Below are positions 28,274 through 37,806 of a stretch of 64,000 nt of DNA, piece after piece. The translations under genes and the position numbers were made by a program. Numbering within the stretch: position 1 is the stretch's first letter; each line of letters opens with the position of its first letter. The notes beneath the pieces are model-generated. The model searched no databases. It saw only the letters and a list, made by a program, of their open reading frames with translations, and was not told the DNA's origin. Origin of the DNA: Arenibacter aquaticus (lineage in GTDB: Bacteria; Bacteroidota; Bacteroidia; Flavobacteriales; Flavobacteriaceae); NCBI RefSeq assembly GCF_003957295.1, contig NZ_RQPJ01000002.1, positions 868,001 to 932,000 of the forward strand, in the 5' to 3' direction.

Positions 28274-28498
28274 TTGCCTTAACTATAATGCCATACCTTA
28301 TTTGCGGTCTTTGGCACTAAAAAATACAAATGGGCGTGGCCTTGCTGTCATGCCCACTTAAGAGGTTATGCCTTTCTTCCTGCGAGCATCAATAGTCAGT
28401 CACCTCAACTTAAATAGCTCATAATCTATTCTTTGTAAGTTGATTAGAGTTGACCTCCCGCTAGCTATATCCTAAGAACAAATAATGTTGGGAAGAGC

Positions 28499-29953
28499 CT
28501 AGGCCTTTTGTTTTACCAATACCAGCCCCACTATGGTTAGCCCTGCGTTTACAGCAATATTGATAAAACCAAAATCAAAATTAAAGGCTTTGGAAAAGTA
28601 TACGCTCAATAGATAGGTGAGTACCGGTGCCATCACACAAATAAAGGGCACCCATTTATCGCGTACTCTGATTTTGGTAAACATACCTAACATATATAGT
28701 CCCAATAGCGGTCCATAGGTATAGCCCGCCACCTTGAATATAAGCGATACTACATCTCCCCTACTATTGGAAAACAGCATAATAATTAAAAATAATACTA
28801 CCGAAAAACCAAGCAATACCCAGTTCTTTAGCTTTTTCTTGGTTTCACTGGATTTATGGGAAATATCAAGAAAATCATAGGTAAAAGATGTTGTTAATGC
28901 CGTTAGTGAAGAGTCCACACTAGAAAAAGAGGCAGCAATAATTCCCAATAAAAAACTAACTCCGGCAAAAACGCCCAAATGGTTCAAAGCCAGATCCGGG
29001 AAAAGCTTATCTGTATCCAGCAATGCACCGTTTTCACCTATGGGCAAGCTTATACCATTATTTTCGGCATAGCTGTACAAAAGTATGCCCAATCCCAAAA
29101 ATAAAAACTGGGTAATAGCCAATATCAGGCTATAGGTTAGGGTATTTTTTTGTGCATCCCATTGATTTTTACAGGTCAGTGTTTTTTGCATCATATTCTG
29201 GTCCAATCCTATCATGGCTATAGCCACCAGGATACCTGCAATAAACTGCTTATAGAAGTTATTACTGGACTTTCCGTCCCAATTAAAGATATCAAAATAC
29301 CTGTGTTCCGTAACATGCTGTACAGCCCCTGTAAATGATAAATTTAAAGAAGTGGTAATAGTATAAATGGTAATGACGGCCCCCAATACCAAGAAGGTAG
29401 TCTGTAGGGTATCGGTCCAAACAATGGTCTTTATACCAGATTTATTGGTGTACAACCATACCAAAAGCAAAATTATGATAACCGTAAGAGGAAAAGGGAT
29501 CCCTATCTTGTCAAAAAGGGCAAACTGAAGGATTTTGGAAGCGAGTAATAGCCTAAGTGCCGCCCCAAAAGACTGGGATACCAAAAAAAACAAAGACCCG
29601 GTCTTATAGGTTTTAGAACCATAGCGCTCATCCAAATAGGCATATATGGAAACCAAGCGCAATTTGTAATACAAGGGAATTAAAACAAAGGTAATAAACA
29701 AATATCCCACTACATTACCCAAGATAAACTGGTAGAAATAAAAACTGTTGTTTCCCACCATTCCCGGTAAGGAAACAAAAGTGACACCAGAGAGTCCGGC
29801 CCCTACCATTCCGAAAGCTACCAAAAACCAAGGCGACTGCCGGTCTCCAGTAAAATAGGACTCGTCACTTCTATTTCTTGAGGTGAAATAAGAAATGGTC
29901 ATGAGCAAGACAAAATAAATAGTGATTATGGCTAAGACTAATAGTGGATTCAA
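28499..29953 (-). CDS. Sodium:solute symporter (SSS family)
   Basis: A 484-residue inner-membrane protein with about 13 predicted helices. Family features are the early ISYFTSRNRSDESYFTGDRQSPWFLVAFGMVGAGLSGVTFVSLPG region, split here by charged residues, GIKTIVWTDTLQTTFLVLGA, MIGLDQNMMQKTLTCKNQWDAQKN, and FSSVDSSLTALTTSF, which carries the Ser/Thr sodium-site pattern of the LeuT-fold SSS group. The substrate cannot be read: sugars, sialic acid and proline are all possible for the family. The start is TTG. No neighbouring catabolic gene points to a substrate. Confidence 0.93.
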   Translation of the reverse strand: MNPLLVLAIITIYFVLLMTISYFTSRNRSDESYFTGDRQSPWFLVAFGMVGAGLSGVTFVSLPGMVGNNSFYFYQFILGNVVGYLFITFVLIPLYYKLRLVSIYAYLDERYGSKTYKTGSLFFLVSQSFGAALRLLLASKILQFALFDKIGIPFPLTVIIILLLVWLYTNKSGIKTIVWTDTLQTTFLVLGAVITIYTITTSLNLSFTGAVQHVTEHRYFDIFNWDGKSSNNFYKQFIAGILVAIAMIGLDQNMMQKTLTCKNQWDAQKNTLTYSLILAITQFLFLGLGILLYSYAENNGISLPIGENGALLDTDKLFPDLALNHLGVFAGVSFLLGIIAASFSSVDSSLTALTTSFTYDFLDISHKSSETKKKLKNWVLLGFSVVLFLIIMLFSNSRGDVVSLIFKVAGYTYGPLLGLYMLGMFTKIRVRDKWVPFICVMAPVLTYLLSVYFSKAFNFDFGFINIAVNAGLTIVGLVLVKQKA

Positions 29954-30067
29954 TACAAGTAGATTTTATATTGTTAAAAGTACTGTTTGTTCTATACAAT
30001 TTATGTTGACAACCCTAATAGGCCCATGAAACGATGACATTTACGCCCTTACTTCCAGGTCTATGTA

Positions 30068-31918
30068 TCAAAGCTGGGCTTCTTTTATTTCCTTATCAAC
30101 TTTTAACAGCTTGCCCAAGTAAACCAACTTACATCCCTCGGAAATATCGTCAAAATCCTTACTAAAAGATGAAATAATCTTTAAGTCGCCATCCAAGGTC
30201 TTTATAAATATGGGAACAATATCCTGGTCTGCCTTGGTAATTTCTATTAGGCCCTCATAATGTTCCTTGCCCTTTAATTCCATTTCATGGATCTTGGGAT
30301 ATTTTCTTGCGGCTTCAGTTAGGGTAATAAAATCATCGGTATGTGAAAACAGTCCTTCTTTTGGATTGTTTTCAGGGTCGTTCATTTCATCAGAATTCAC
30401 CAATCGGAACGAACCCTGCTCCCCAAACTCCTTTTTAAAGGTATCTATGGCATAGGTATTAATCTCAGAATTGCCCGTCAAGGCCATTAGGTAACCAACG
30501 TCGTTCAGCTCAATATTATCGGTTAGGGTATCAGAATAAATATTGGCCACAAAAGCTTCCAAGCCAAGACGCTTTGCTTTTTCAATATTATTTTGGTTAT
30601 TGTCTATCAACACCACGTGCCTATTGTTCTTTTTAAGATAGCTTGCTATTAACCTAGGCACCTTGGAGGCACCAATTATAAGTATCCCTTCGGACTTCTC
30701 CAAAAACACCCCAAGCAATTTGGACATTAAGCGTGCGGTAGATGCATTGAGCAATACCGTACCCAGCACAATCATAAATACCAATGGGGTAATATACTCT
30801 GCTCCGGGCTCGCCCCTTAATATTAATTTGGATCCAAATAGGGAGGCAATACCTGCTGCCACAATACCCCTTGGGCCAACCCAACTAATAAATAATTTTT
30901 CCCTAAAACTAAGGTTGGTCCCCATAGCACTCAAAAATACCCCCAACGGTCTTACCACAAAGACAACAATGGCAAAAAGTATCAAAGTATTGGGTGTATA
31001 CAATAATTCCAGTTCCGGTAGGTTCATACTAGCCGAAAGCAATATAAATAGCATAGAAATAAGGAGTATACTCAGCGATTCCTTAAAATAGAGCAGTTCC
31101 TTTATATTGGGCAACTGGGTATTTCCCATGACCATACCCATAACCACCACGGCCAACAGCCCGGATTCATGTGCAAAAAGTTCGGAGATTACAAAAACCG
31201 AAAGTACTACGGAAAGCGATACCACATTTAACAAATAGTGGGGCACATAATTTTTTTTAATGGCCAGGGTCAAGGCATGCGCAAAACTAAAACCGAAGGT
31301 AAAGCCCAACAACAGCACTTTTAAAAACTCTAGAAATCCCGTTTGGGTATAGCCCTGCCCTTCTCCAATACTAATAAACTCAAAAACCAATACCGCTACA
31401 AGTGCCCCTATGGGATCTATTAAAATACCCTCCCATTTCAATACCGCCGACAAGTCTTTTTTTAAGGGTATGTTCCTAAGAATAGGGGTAATTACGGTTG
31501 GCCCTGTAACAATAATAAGTGCGGAAAACAAAAAGGAAATTTGCCAGGTTAGTCCAAAAATAAAATGTGCGGCCGTTCCTGCCAAAAAGAAGGTCACAGC
31601 AGCGCCCACAGTAATCAGCTTGGTAATCATGGGTCCTACATTGGCAACCTCGGAACGTTTTAAGGTGAGCCCTCCTTCAAAAAGTATTACCCCTATGGCC
31701 AAGGACACAAAATGATAAAGGCTTTCCCCAAGGAACAAGCCCTCCTTTTCATTCCAAATAGGTCGGATCAATTTTGTTCCGTCTTCCGTAAACAATGTAG
31801 ATATTGGGCCCACTAATAGACCTATCAAAATCAGGGGCAAAATGGCCGGTAACTTAAAGCGCCACGCCACCCACTGGGCAATTATACCAAGAATGATTAT
31901 TCCAGCAAGTTCTACCAT
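30068..31918 (-). CDS. CPA1-type cation:proton antiporter with C-terminal NAD-binding domain
   Basis: A 616-residue inner-membrane Na+ or K+/H+ antiporter. About 12 helices span residues 1-400, with GPTVITPILRN and ILFEGGLTLKRSEV characteristic of the CPA1/NhaP side and FISWVGPRGIVAAGIASL the conserved late helix. A cytoplasmic TrkA-N-like Rossmann domain follows (GILIIGASKVPRLIASYLKK with the VVLIDNNQNN strand, about 405-520), and a small tail. The Rossmann domain usually senses NAD(H) or nucleotides. Divergently placed to a second antiporter, separated by about 400 bp; the pair may share control of ion and pH balance. Confidence 0.92.
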   Translation of the reverse strand: MVELAGIIILGIIAQWVAWRFKLPAILPLILIGLLVGPISTLFTEDGTKLIRPIWNEKEGLFLGESLYHFVSLAIGVILFEGGLTLKRSEVANVGPMITKLITVGAAVTFFLAGTAAHFIFGLTWQISFLFSALIIVTGPTVITPILRNIPLKKDLSAVLKWEGILIDPIGALVAVLVFEFISIGEGQGYTQTGFLEFLKVLLLGFTFGFSFAHALTLAIKKNYVPHYLLNVVSLSVVLSVFVISELFAHESGLLAVVVMGMVMGNTQLPNIKELLYFKESLSILLISMLFILLSASMNLPELELLYTPNTLILFAIVVFVVRPLGVFLSAMGTNLSFREKLFISWVGPRGIVAAGIASLFGSKLILRGEPGAEYITPLVFMIVLGTVLLNASTARLMSKLLGVFLEKSEGILIIGASKVPRLIASYLKKNNRHVVLIDNNQNNIEKAKRLGLEAFVANIYSDTLTDNIELNDVGYLMALTGNSEINTYAIDTFKKEFGEQGSFRLVNSDEMNDPENNPKEGLFSHTDDFITLTEAARKYPKIHEMELKGKEHYEGLIEITKADQDIVPIFIKTLDGDLKIISSFSKDFDDISEGCKLVYLGKLLKVDKEIKEAQL

Positions 31919-32314
31919 AAAAAAATTTGAAGCAATATAAGTTTTAATCTAGAAAAAATATGTCTCTCGCAAAAAAACCTTGCCCTAAAACTTGTAATTC
32001 ATCTATTGGTTGTTTGTTCATCTGCACCAAATGTTAAAGAGTGGTAGGCCATTAGTTCGGAATGGATTAATAAAAAAACCGCTGTTCCCCCTATTGTCCA
32101 GTAAGTACCACAGCATTCATACCCACAATTCCCAAGATGCTACTTCCATACCAGAATAAAACAGCTTATGCCAACTGTAAACAAATACGGGCATGACGGC
32201 TAACATTTTGTACCCCAATTAAGCAAGTTTATACACGGCATATCAAATATTTTTTAGAACTAAGATGGTAGAAATCAAATAATTCCCTATTTTTTAGTTG
32301 TAAATTATACCTAT
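31919..32314. other. Divergent intergenic region between two antiporter genes
   Basis: About 395 bp that must hold promoters for both antiporters. I find no exact TANNTTTG next to either start and no credible gene; nothing more specific can be claimed. Confidence 0.4.
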
Positions 32315-34096
32315 ATGGCGGAACCGTACATTCTAGAGCTTCTTTTTATTTTGGTTGCTGCTTGGATAGGTGGCATGCTGGCCAAGCGTATAGGTTTTCC
32401 GCCCATTCTGGGAGAACTCTTTATTGGCATTATTTTGGGTCCCGCACTTTTGGGATTATTGGAAACTTCAGCTGCTGTGGATTCCCTTGCCCAATTAGGT
32501 ATTGTTTTCCTTATGGCCTATATAGGAATGGAAATTAATTTTAAGGACCTTGGAAAAGCCTCTTGGCCCGGGTTGCTGGCGGCAATAGGAGGTTTTATAG
32601 TTCCTTTTGCATTGGGATATTACACTATAATAGCTTTTGATGGTACCCAAATGGCCGCCGTTTTTGTTGGTATCGCCGTTGGGGTAACCTCCTTGGCAAC
32701 CAAAAGTAGGATTTTGGTAGACTTGAAGCTCTTGGATACTAGAATTGCCTATGTACTCATGGCCGGAGCATTGATATCGGACACCTTGGCCTTGGTGATC
32801 TTTGCAGGAATTATTGGCTTTGTAGACGTAGGCAGTGTAAATGCCGGGGCCTTGAGTTTGGTGGCAGGCAAAGCCATCCTCTTTTTTATTGCCACCACTT
32901 TAATCGGAATTTACTTTTTTCCAATATTGGGCAAATTGCTGTCCAAAGTAAAATCATTGGTACGCACCTTCCATTTTACCGTTATGCTCATCATTGTACT
33001 GGGCTTTTCAGAACTCGCTGAAATTGCGGGACTCCACGGTATTTTGGGGGCCTTCATGGCGGGACTTTTTATGCGGGAAGGGGTATTTTCCAGACAGGTC
33101 TTCAAAGACGTTACCATAGTTTTCCACGATGTCGCCATTGGCTTTTTGGCTCCTATATTCTTTGTTACCGCAGGATTTAATGTTAGTCTGGAAGTTTTTG
33201 AGACCAATCTATTATTACTGATACTCGTCATTCTTGGGGCTGTGGTAGGTAAGATTTTAGGTACGGCATTGTTTTATTTGCCCAGCGGCTATGGTTGGCG
33301 TGAAGGTATTACCATTGGTACCGGAATGAACGGAAGGGGGGCTGTAGAAATTATAATCGCCGGGATAGGGCTTCAATTGGGAATCATTAGTACAGAAATA
33401 TTTTCCATTCTGGTGTTTATGGCCATAGCAACCACCCTCACCGTTCCCTTCTTTCTTACATGGACCACCAATTGGCTACGAAAAAAGGGGAAACTGGTAA
33501 AGCAAAAATCCAGAACAGGTTATCTTATTCTAGGGGCCAACCCCTTGGCAGTATACATGGCCAAACATCTTGGGGAAAATAGTGAAGTAGTCCTTATAGA
33601 CGCCAATAAAGATTTGGTCAATGAAGCCAATGAGCAAGGTATTAAAGCCATTCAAGGCAATGGGTTAAAAGAGGAAACCCTCCAGGCCGCCGATGCAAAC
33701 ACTAAAAATGTTTTTATAGCCCTTACAGGGAATAACGAAATAAACCTCCTTACTGCCCAATTGGCGCATAACTCCTTTTATATTCCCAATAAAATAGTGT
33801 TGATTTCCCCTGGGAGCAACGGCGCCGGAACCCATTTATTGGATGCAATGGGAGCATCATCCCTATTTGCCAACAAAACCGATCTTAGTCCCTGGATCTA
33901 TAAAATATCGGCCGGGGAATTTGAAGAACACCAGGAGGAGGTAGATTTAACGATCCATACCAGGGACTGGGTAAAAAATAGGGGATTGGATAACGGTATC
34001 CTTCCCATTATAATCGTGGACGAATCCGGACAAAAGAGACCTTTTCACTTTGGAGATAGCATTTATGCCAATGAAAAGATTATCTATTTAATATAA
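32315..34096 (+). CDS. CPA2-type cation:proton antiporter with TrkA-N domain
   Basis: A 593-residue KefB/YbaL-like antiporter. About 12 helices (residues 1-385) begin with RIGFPPILGELFIGIILGPALLGL, contain LAQLGIVFLMAYIGMEINF and LHGILGAFMAGLFMREGV, and end with GMNGRGAVEIIIAGIGLQLG, all CPA2 hallmarks. A soluble Rossmann domain follows (YLILGANPLAVYMAKHLGEN, then VVLIDANKD and GNGLKEETLQAAD, about 400-520) and a TrkA-C-like tail (LDNGILPIIIVDESGQKRPF). It differs from its divergent neighbour in family, so the two are not a recent duplication. The transported ion (K+ or Na+) is not resolvable. Confidence 0.93.
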   Translation: MAEPYILELLFILVAAWIGGMLAKRIGFPPILGELFIGIILGPALLGLLETSAAVDSLAQLGIVFLMAYIGMEINFKDLGKASWPGLLAAIGGFIVPFALGYYTIIAFDGTQMAAVFVGIAVGVTSLATKSRILVDLKLLDTRIAYVLMAGALISDTLALVIFAGIIGFVDVGSVNAGALSLVAGKAILFFIATTLIGIYFFPILGKLLSKVKSLVRTFHFTVMLIIVLGFSELAEIAGLHGILGAFMAGLFMREGVFSRQVFKDVTIVFHDVAIGFLAPIFFVTAGFNVSLEVFETNLLLLILVILGAVVGKILGTALFYLPSGYGWREGITIGTGMNGRGAVEIIIAGIGLQLGIISTEIFSILVFMAIATTLTVPFFLTWTTNWLRKKGKLVKQKSRTGYLILGANPLAVYMAKHLGENSEVVLIDANKDLVNEANEQGIKAIQGNGLKEETLQAADANTKNVFIALTGNNEINLLTAQLAHNSFYIPNKIVLISPGSNGAGTHLLDAMGASSLFANKTDLSPWIYKISAGEFEEHQEEVDLTIHTRDWVKNRGLDNGILPIIIVDESGQKRPFHFGDSIYANEKIIYLI

Positions 34097-34204
34097 TTGC
34101 TAACCCCACTACCCCCAATAAAATGTTAAAAATCCCCTAATAAAGCTTGGTTTCAAGCAATATGCCTCTCCCTTTTCTTATTTTGCATTGCTTATTTAAA
34201 TTCC

Positions 34205-35065
34205 ATGAAGTTATACCCTATTGAAGCAGGAAATTTTAAGTTGGACGGCGGAGCCATGTTTGGCGTTGTCCCAAAATCCCTTTGGAACAGAACAAACCCT
34301 GCCGACGCCAATAATATGATAGATATTGCCGCGCGATGTCTTTTGGTAGAGGAAGGAGACCGCTTAATACTTATAGACACTGGAATGGGCAATAAACAAT
34401 CCGATAAATTCTTTGGTTATTACTATAGGTGGGGCGATCATAGTTTGGACAATTCCCTAAAAAAATACGGCTTCCATAGAGATGATATTACCGATGTTTT
34501 TCTTACCCATTTACACTTTGACCATTGTGGGGGAAGTATTCAATGGAACAAGGATAGGACAGGATACGAACCCGCCTTTAAAAATGCCACTTTTTGGACC
34601 AATGAAGATCATTGGAACTGGGCCATACATCCCAATGAAAGGGAAAAGGCATCCTTCCTTAGCGAAAACCTCCTCCCCATGCAAGAGAGTGGACAGTTGC
34701 AATTTGTTAGCAGAAACAACGGGCCTTACGTTTCCAAATCGGAATTGGACTTTGGAGTTTTGTTTGTAGACGGGCATACCGAAAAACAAATGATACCGCA
34801 TATTGACTATAATGGCAAAACCTTGGTCTTCGCAGCAGATCTATTGCCCACGGTGGGCCATATTCCCCTACCATATGTAATGGGCTATGACACCAGGCCC
34901 CTATTGACCCTTAAAGAAAAGGCCTTGTTTCTGGACAATGCCGTTAAAAACAACTATTACCTATTTCTGGAACACGATGCCCATAACCAAGTCTGCACCT
35001 TACAGGAAACAGAAAAAGGAGTTCGTTTAAAAGAAATATATACCTTTGCCCAATTTTTGGAATAA
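34205..35065 (+). CDS. MBL-fold metallo-hydrolase
   Basis: A 286-residue cytoplasmic metallo-beta-lactamase-fold enzyme. The zinc-binding motif HLHFDHCGG supplies His102, His104, Asp106 and His107; further ligands are likely His191 (VDGHTEKQ), Asp212 (FAADLLPT) and His257 (LEHDAHNQ). The set is complete, so it should be active, probably with two metals. The overall pattern resembles the quorum-quenching lactonase/alkyl-esterase branch more than glyoxalase II, but substrate assignment is only inference. The next gene (SMP-30-like lipoprotein) begins 1 nt after its stop, so they are coupled. Confidence 0.9.
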   Translation: MKLYPIEAGNFKLDGGAMFGVVPKSLWNRTNPADANNMIDIAARCLLVEEGDRLILIDTGMGNKQSDKFFGYYYRWGDHSLDNSLKKYGFHRDDITDVFLTHLHFDHCGGSIQWNKDRTGYEPAFKNATFWTNEDHWNWAIHPNEREKASFLSENLLPMQESGQLQFVSRNNGPYVSKSELDFGVLFVDGHTEKQMIPHIDYNGKTLVFAADLLPTVGHIPLPYVMGYDTRPLLTLKEKALFLDNAVKNNYYLFLEHDAHNQVCTLQETEKGVRLKEIYTFAQFLE

Positions 35066-35066
35066 A

Positions 35067-35951
35067 ATGATCTACGGTAGATTCCCATACTTGGCGGCCT
35101 GCGCCATATTGCTAGGCTTTGGTTGTAAAAGAACTGCGGACCATAGCACAGATTTTACCGCTGAGTTTATGTTTACCAAGGGTATTGAAGGCCCGGCCGT
35201 GAATGCAAAAGGGGAGCTGTTTGCCGTTAATATTAAGGAAGAAGGCACTATTGGTATCGTAAACCAAAAGGGAAAAGGGGAAATTTACCTTAGACTTCCT
35301 GAGGGGAGCATAGGAAATGGCATAAGGTTTGATTTGGAAGGAAATATGTTTATCGCAGACTACCTTGGCCATAAAATATACAGGGTTAAAAAAAATACCA
35401 GAAATTTGGAGGTGTGGGCCCAGGATACCACTATGAACCAACCCAATGATCTGGCCATAGCGCCCAATCAAAACATCTATTTAAGTGACCCCAATTGGTC
35501 CAAAGGCAATGGCAAGATTTGGATGGTAGACTCCTCCCAAAAAATTAGCCTATTGGAAGATAATATGGGCACTACCAATGGAATTGAAATAAGCCCGGAT
35601 GGCAAACACCTGTACGTAAACGAATCTGTTCAACGCCTGGTGTGGCAGTTTGATATTAAGGAAGACGGCAGCCTACACAACAAAAAGGAACTTATCTCAT
35701 TTCCCGATTTTGGTTTGGATGGGATGCGATGCGATATCAAAGGCAATCTATATATTACCCGCTATGACAAAGGAACGGTAGTTGTAGTGAGCCCAGAAGG
35801 CAACATACTGAACGAAATTGAGCTGAAGGGAAAAAAGCCTTCCAATATTAGCTTTGGGGGAAGGGACGGTAAAAGCTGTTTTGTTACTATGGCAGACCGT
35901 GGGTGTATTGAAACCTTTAGAGCCCCATTCAAGGGAAATTCATTTAAATAA
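35067..35951 (+). CDS. SMP-30/gluconolactonase-like lipoprotein
   Basis: A 294-residue lipoprotein (LLGFGC lipobox, Cys20) with a six-bladed propeller. ATG at this position, one base after the MBL stop, gives a proper signal; a TTG-initiated frame further upstream would not. Propeller segments are GNGIRFDLEGNMFIADYLGH, QPNDLAIAPNQNIYLSDPNW, GTTNGIEISPDGKHLYVNES and LDGMRCDIKGNLYITRY. The Asn/Asp residues that hold the metal in SMP-30 lactonases (N in QPNDLA, N in TTNGIE, D in LDGM) are kept. It may open a sugar or other lactone in the periplasm. A second, longer paralogue lies in the galactonate operon. Confidence 0.87.
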   Translation: MIYGRFPYLAACAILLGFGCKRTADHSTDFTAEFMFTKGIEGPAVNAKGELFAVNIKEEGTIGIVNQKGKGEIYLRLPEGSIGNGIRFDLEGNMFIADYLGHKIYRVKKNTRNLEVWAQDTTMNQPNDLAIAPNQNIYLSDPNWSKGNGKIWMVDSSQKISLLEDNMGTTNGIEISPDGKHLYVNESVQRLVWQFDIKEDGSLHNKKELISFPDFGLDGMRCDIKGNLYITRYDKGTVVVVSPEGNILNEIELKGKKPSNISFGGRDGKSCFVTMADRGCIETFRAPFKGNSFK

Positions 35952-35978
35952 ACTAATATAATTAAACACTGCAATACA

Positions 35979-37610
35979 ATGACATTAACATTTAACAGAA
36001 CTATTTTGGCCGTATCGGCCTCCCTATTCCTTTATGGCTGTGGTAGTACCGCTTTGGTCTCTACACCTATAGAGAATATAGATACCGTACCGCTTAAGAC
36101 TTCGGCCTTGACCGAAGCGGAGAAAAAGAACTGGGGCCATGCAGATCTACTTACCGATACCATTCCGGGAATGAGCGTAGACAAGGCCTATACCGATATC
36201 ATTAAAAATAAAAAAGGGGAAAAGGTAATTGTAGCGGTCTTGGATTCCGGTATGGACCTTGACCATGAAGATCTGGATGGTGTTCTTTGGGTTAACAAAG
36301 ATGAGATAGCAGGGAACAACAAGGACGATGATAATAACGGTTATGTAGACGATGTGCACGGTTATAACTTTTTAGGGGAATCCTATAACGAACAGTTGGA
36401 AATGGCACGTATCGTAGCTAGAAAGCTGGGCGATGCCAACTTGCAGGCCAAGGCCAAAAGTGCCTTGGATGCCGACTATCAAAAGGCAATACAGAATAAA
36501 AATCAGTACGAGCAAATTCTGCAGGCCGTACAAAACGCCGATTCTGAAGTAAAGGCGTTTTTGGGCAAGGACACCTATACCAAAAAAGATTTGACCCAAA
36601 TTGAAACCCAGGACGAGACTATGCTAAGGAACATCAGTATATTGATGCAGATGTTCACCATAAAGGATTCTATTCCCGAGGTTATTTCTGAACTAAAAAG
36701 TGGGGTAAAACACTTTTCGGACCAACTTAACTACAATCTAAATGTAGATTTTGACGGAAGGAGCTTGGTAGGGGATGATCCCTATGACATAAATGATCTT
36801 GGCTATGGCAATGGAAATCCAAACAACAGGGTGGAAGATGAAAGTCACGGTACCCATGTTGCCGGTATAATTGCCGCAGAACGAAATAATGGTTTAGGTG
36901 CCAATGGTGTGGCCAACAATGTGGCCATTATGAGCATTAGGGCCGTACCCAACGGGGACGAGTACGATAAGGATATAGCCCTGGGAATACGTTATGCAGT
37001 AGACAACGGTGCCAAAATAATCAACGGTAGTTTTGGCAAGGCCTTTTCCCCCAATGCCGATTGGGTCTATGAAGCCATAAAATACGCTGCGGAAAACGAC
37101 GTTCTTTTTGTACATGCCGCCGGAAATTCCGGGGATGACCTTGATGATCCCAACAATCCCAATTTTCCCAATGACCAAATCAACAATGGTCCGGAAATAG
37201 CCGATAACGTTATTACCGTGGGTGCCTTGTCTAGTAAATACGGTTCGGAAATGGTAGCTTCATTTTCCAATTACGGCAAAATAAATGTTGATGTTTTTGC
37301 TCCCGGAGATGCTATTTATTCTACCATGCCCAACAACGAATACGATTTTCAGGGAGGTACCTCCATGGCCGCACCTGCTGTTGCGGGGGTTGCGGCGCTA
37401 ATAAGATCATACTATCCAAAACTAACCGCTTCGGAAGTAAAGCAGATAATCCTTAAATCCGGACTTACAACAAAGTCTAAAGTGATCGTTGCAGGAGACG
37501 CCTCCAAAGCCATGGATTTTCAGAATATCTCTAAATCCGGTAAAATGGTCAATGCCTATAATGCATTGATCATGGCACATGCGGTATCTAAAGGAAAGAT
37601 AAAATTATAA
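35979..37610 (+). CDS. Subtilisin-like S8 serine peptidase, lipoprotein
   Basis: A 543-residue exported peptidase with a lipobox (LFLYGC). The catalytic triad is complete: Asp89 in AVLDSGMDLDHEDLDG, His290 in ESHGTHVAGIIAA and Ser462 in GGTSMAAPAVAGVAAL; the oxyanion Asn lies in AAGNSGDDLDDPN. About 200 residues separate Asp and His because of an inserted, largely helical segment (about 135-265, rich in Lys, Gln and Asp), a layout seen in several Bacteroidota S8 enzymes. Likely role: envelope protein degradation. It is 27 bp after the SMP-30-like gene and probably in the same transcript. Confidence 0.95.
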   Translation: MTLTFNRTILAVSASLFLYGCGSTALVSTPIENIDTVPLKTSALTEAEKKNWGHADLLTDTIPGMSVDKAYTDIIKNKKGEKVIVAVLDSGMDLDHEDLDGVLWVNKDEIAGNNKDDDNNGYVDDVHGYNFLGESYNEQLEMARIVARKLGDANLQAKAKSALDADYQKAIQNKNQYEQILQAVQNADSEVKAFLGKDTYTKKDLTQIETQDETMLRNISILMQMFTIKDSIPEVISELKSGVKHFSDQLNYNLNVDFDGRSLVGDDPYDINDLGYGNGNPNNRVEDESHGTHVAGIIAAERNNGLGANGVANNVAIMSIRAVPNGDEYDKDIALGIRYAVDNGAKIINGSFGKAFSPNADWVYEAIKYAAENDVLFVHAAGNSGDDLDDPNNPNFPNDQINNGPEIADNVITVGALSSKYGSEMVASFSNYGKINVDVFAPGDAIYSTMPNNEYDFQGGTSMAAPAVAGVAALIRSYYPKLTASEVKQIILKSGLTTKSKVIVAGDASKAMDFQNISKSGKMVNAYNALIMAHAVSKGKIKL

Positions 37611-37622
37611 TACAGCTGATCT

Positions 37623-37672
37623 GGAAGACTACAATAATCGCTCTTGCCGTAGATTGATTATTGTGGTCTTCC
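37623..37672. terminator. Long 17-bp hairpin after the S8 peptidase gene
   Basis: GGAAGACTACAATAATC (37623-37639) pairs over all 17 positions (one T-G) with GATTATTGTGGTCTTCC (37656-37672) around a 16-nt loop. It starts 12 nt past the S8 stop. No T-run follows, so it may act as an RNA-stabilising or bidirectional stop structure rather than a classical terminator. Confidence 0.5.
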
Positions 37673-37806
37673 AAGGTCATCCGTTCCCAAGGCATTATCC
37701 AATGGACAACCTTAAGGAATTTAATTATTTGGGATGATCTAAAATTTATATGGTAGGTATCCAAGGGTTACTTACTTCTATTTCTAATAAACTAAAAGAG
37801 AATTAA

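Noticed and set aside
28331-28354. Hairpin GGGCGTG/CATGCCC after lepA as a terminator
   Set aside because: It has a G-T pair and no T-run; too weak to list.
30068-34096. The two antiporters as a recent tandem duplication
   Set aside because: Their sequences belong to different branches (CPA1-like and CPA2-like) and share only the general layout of helices plus Rossmann domain.
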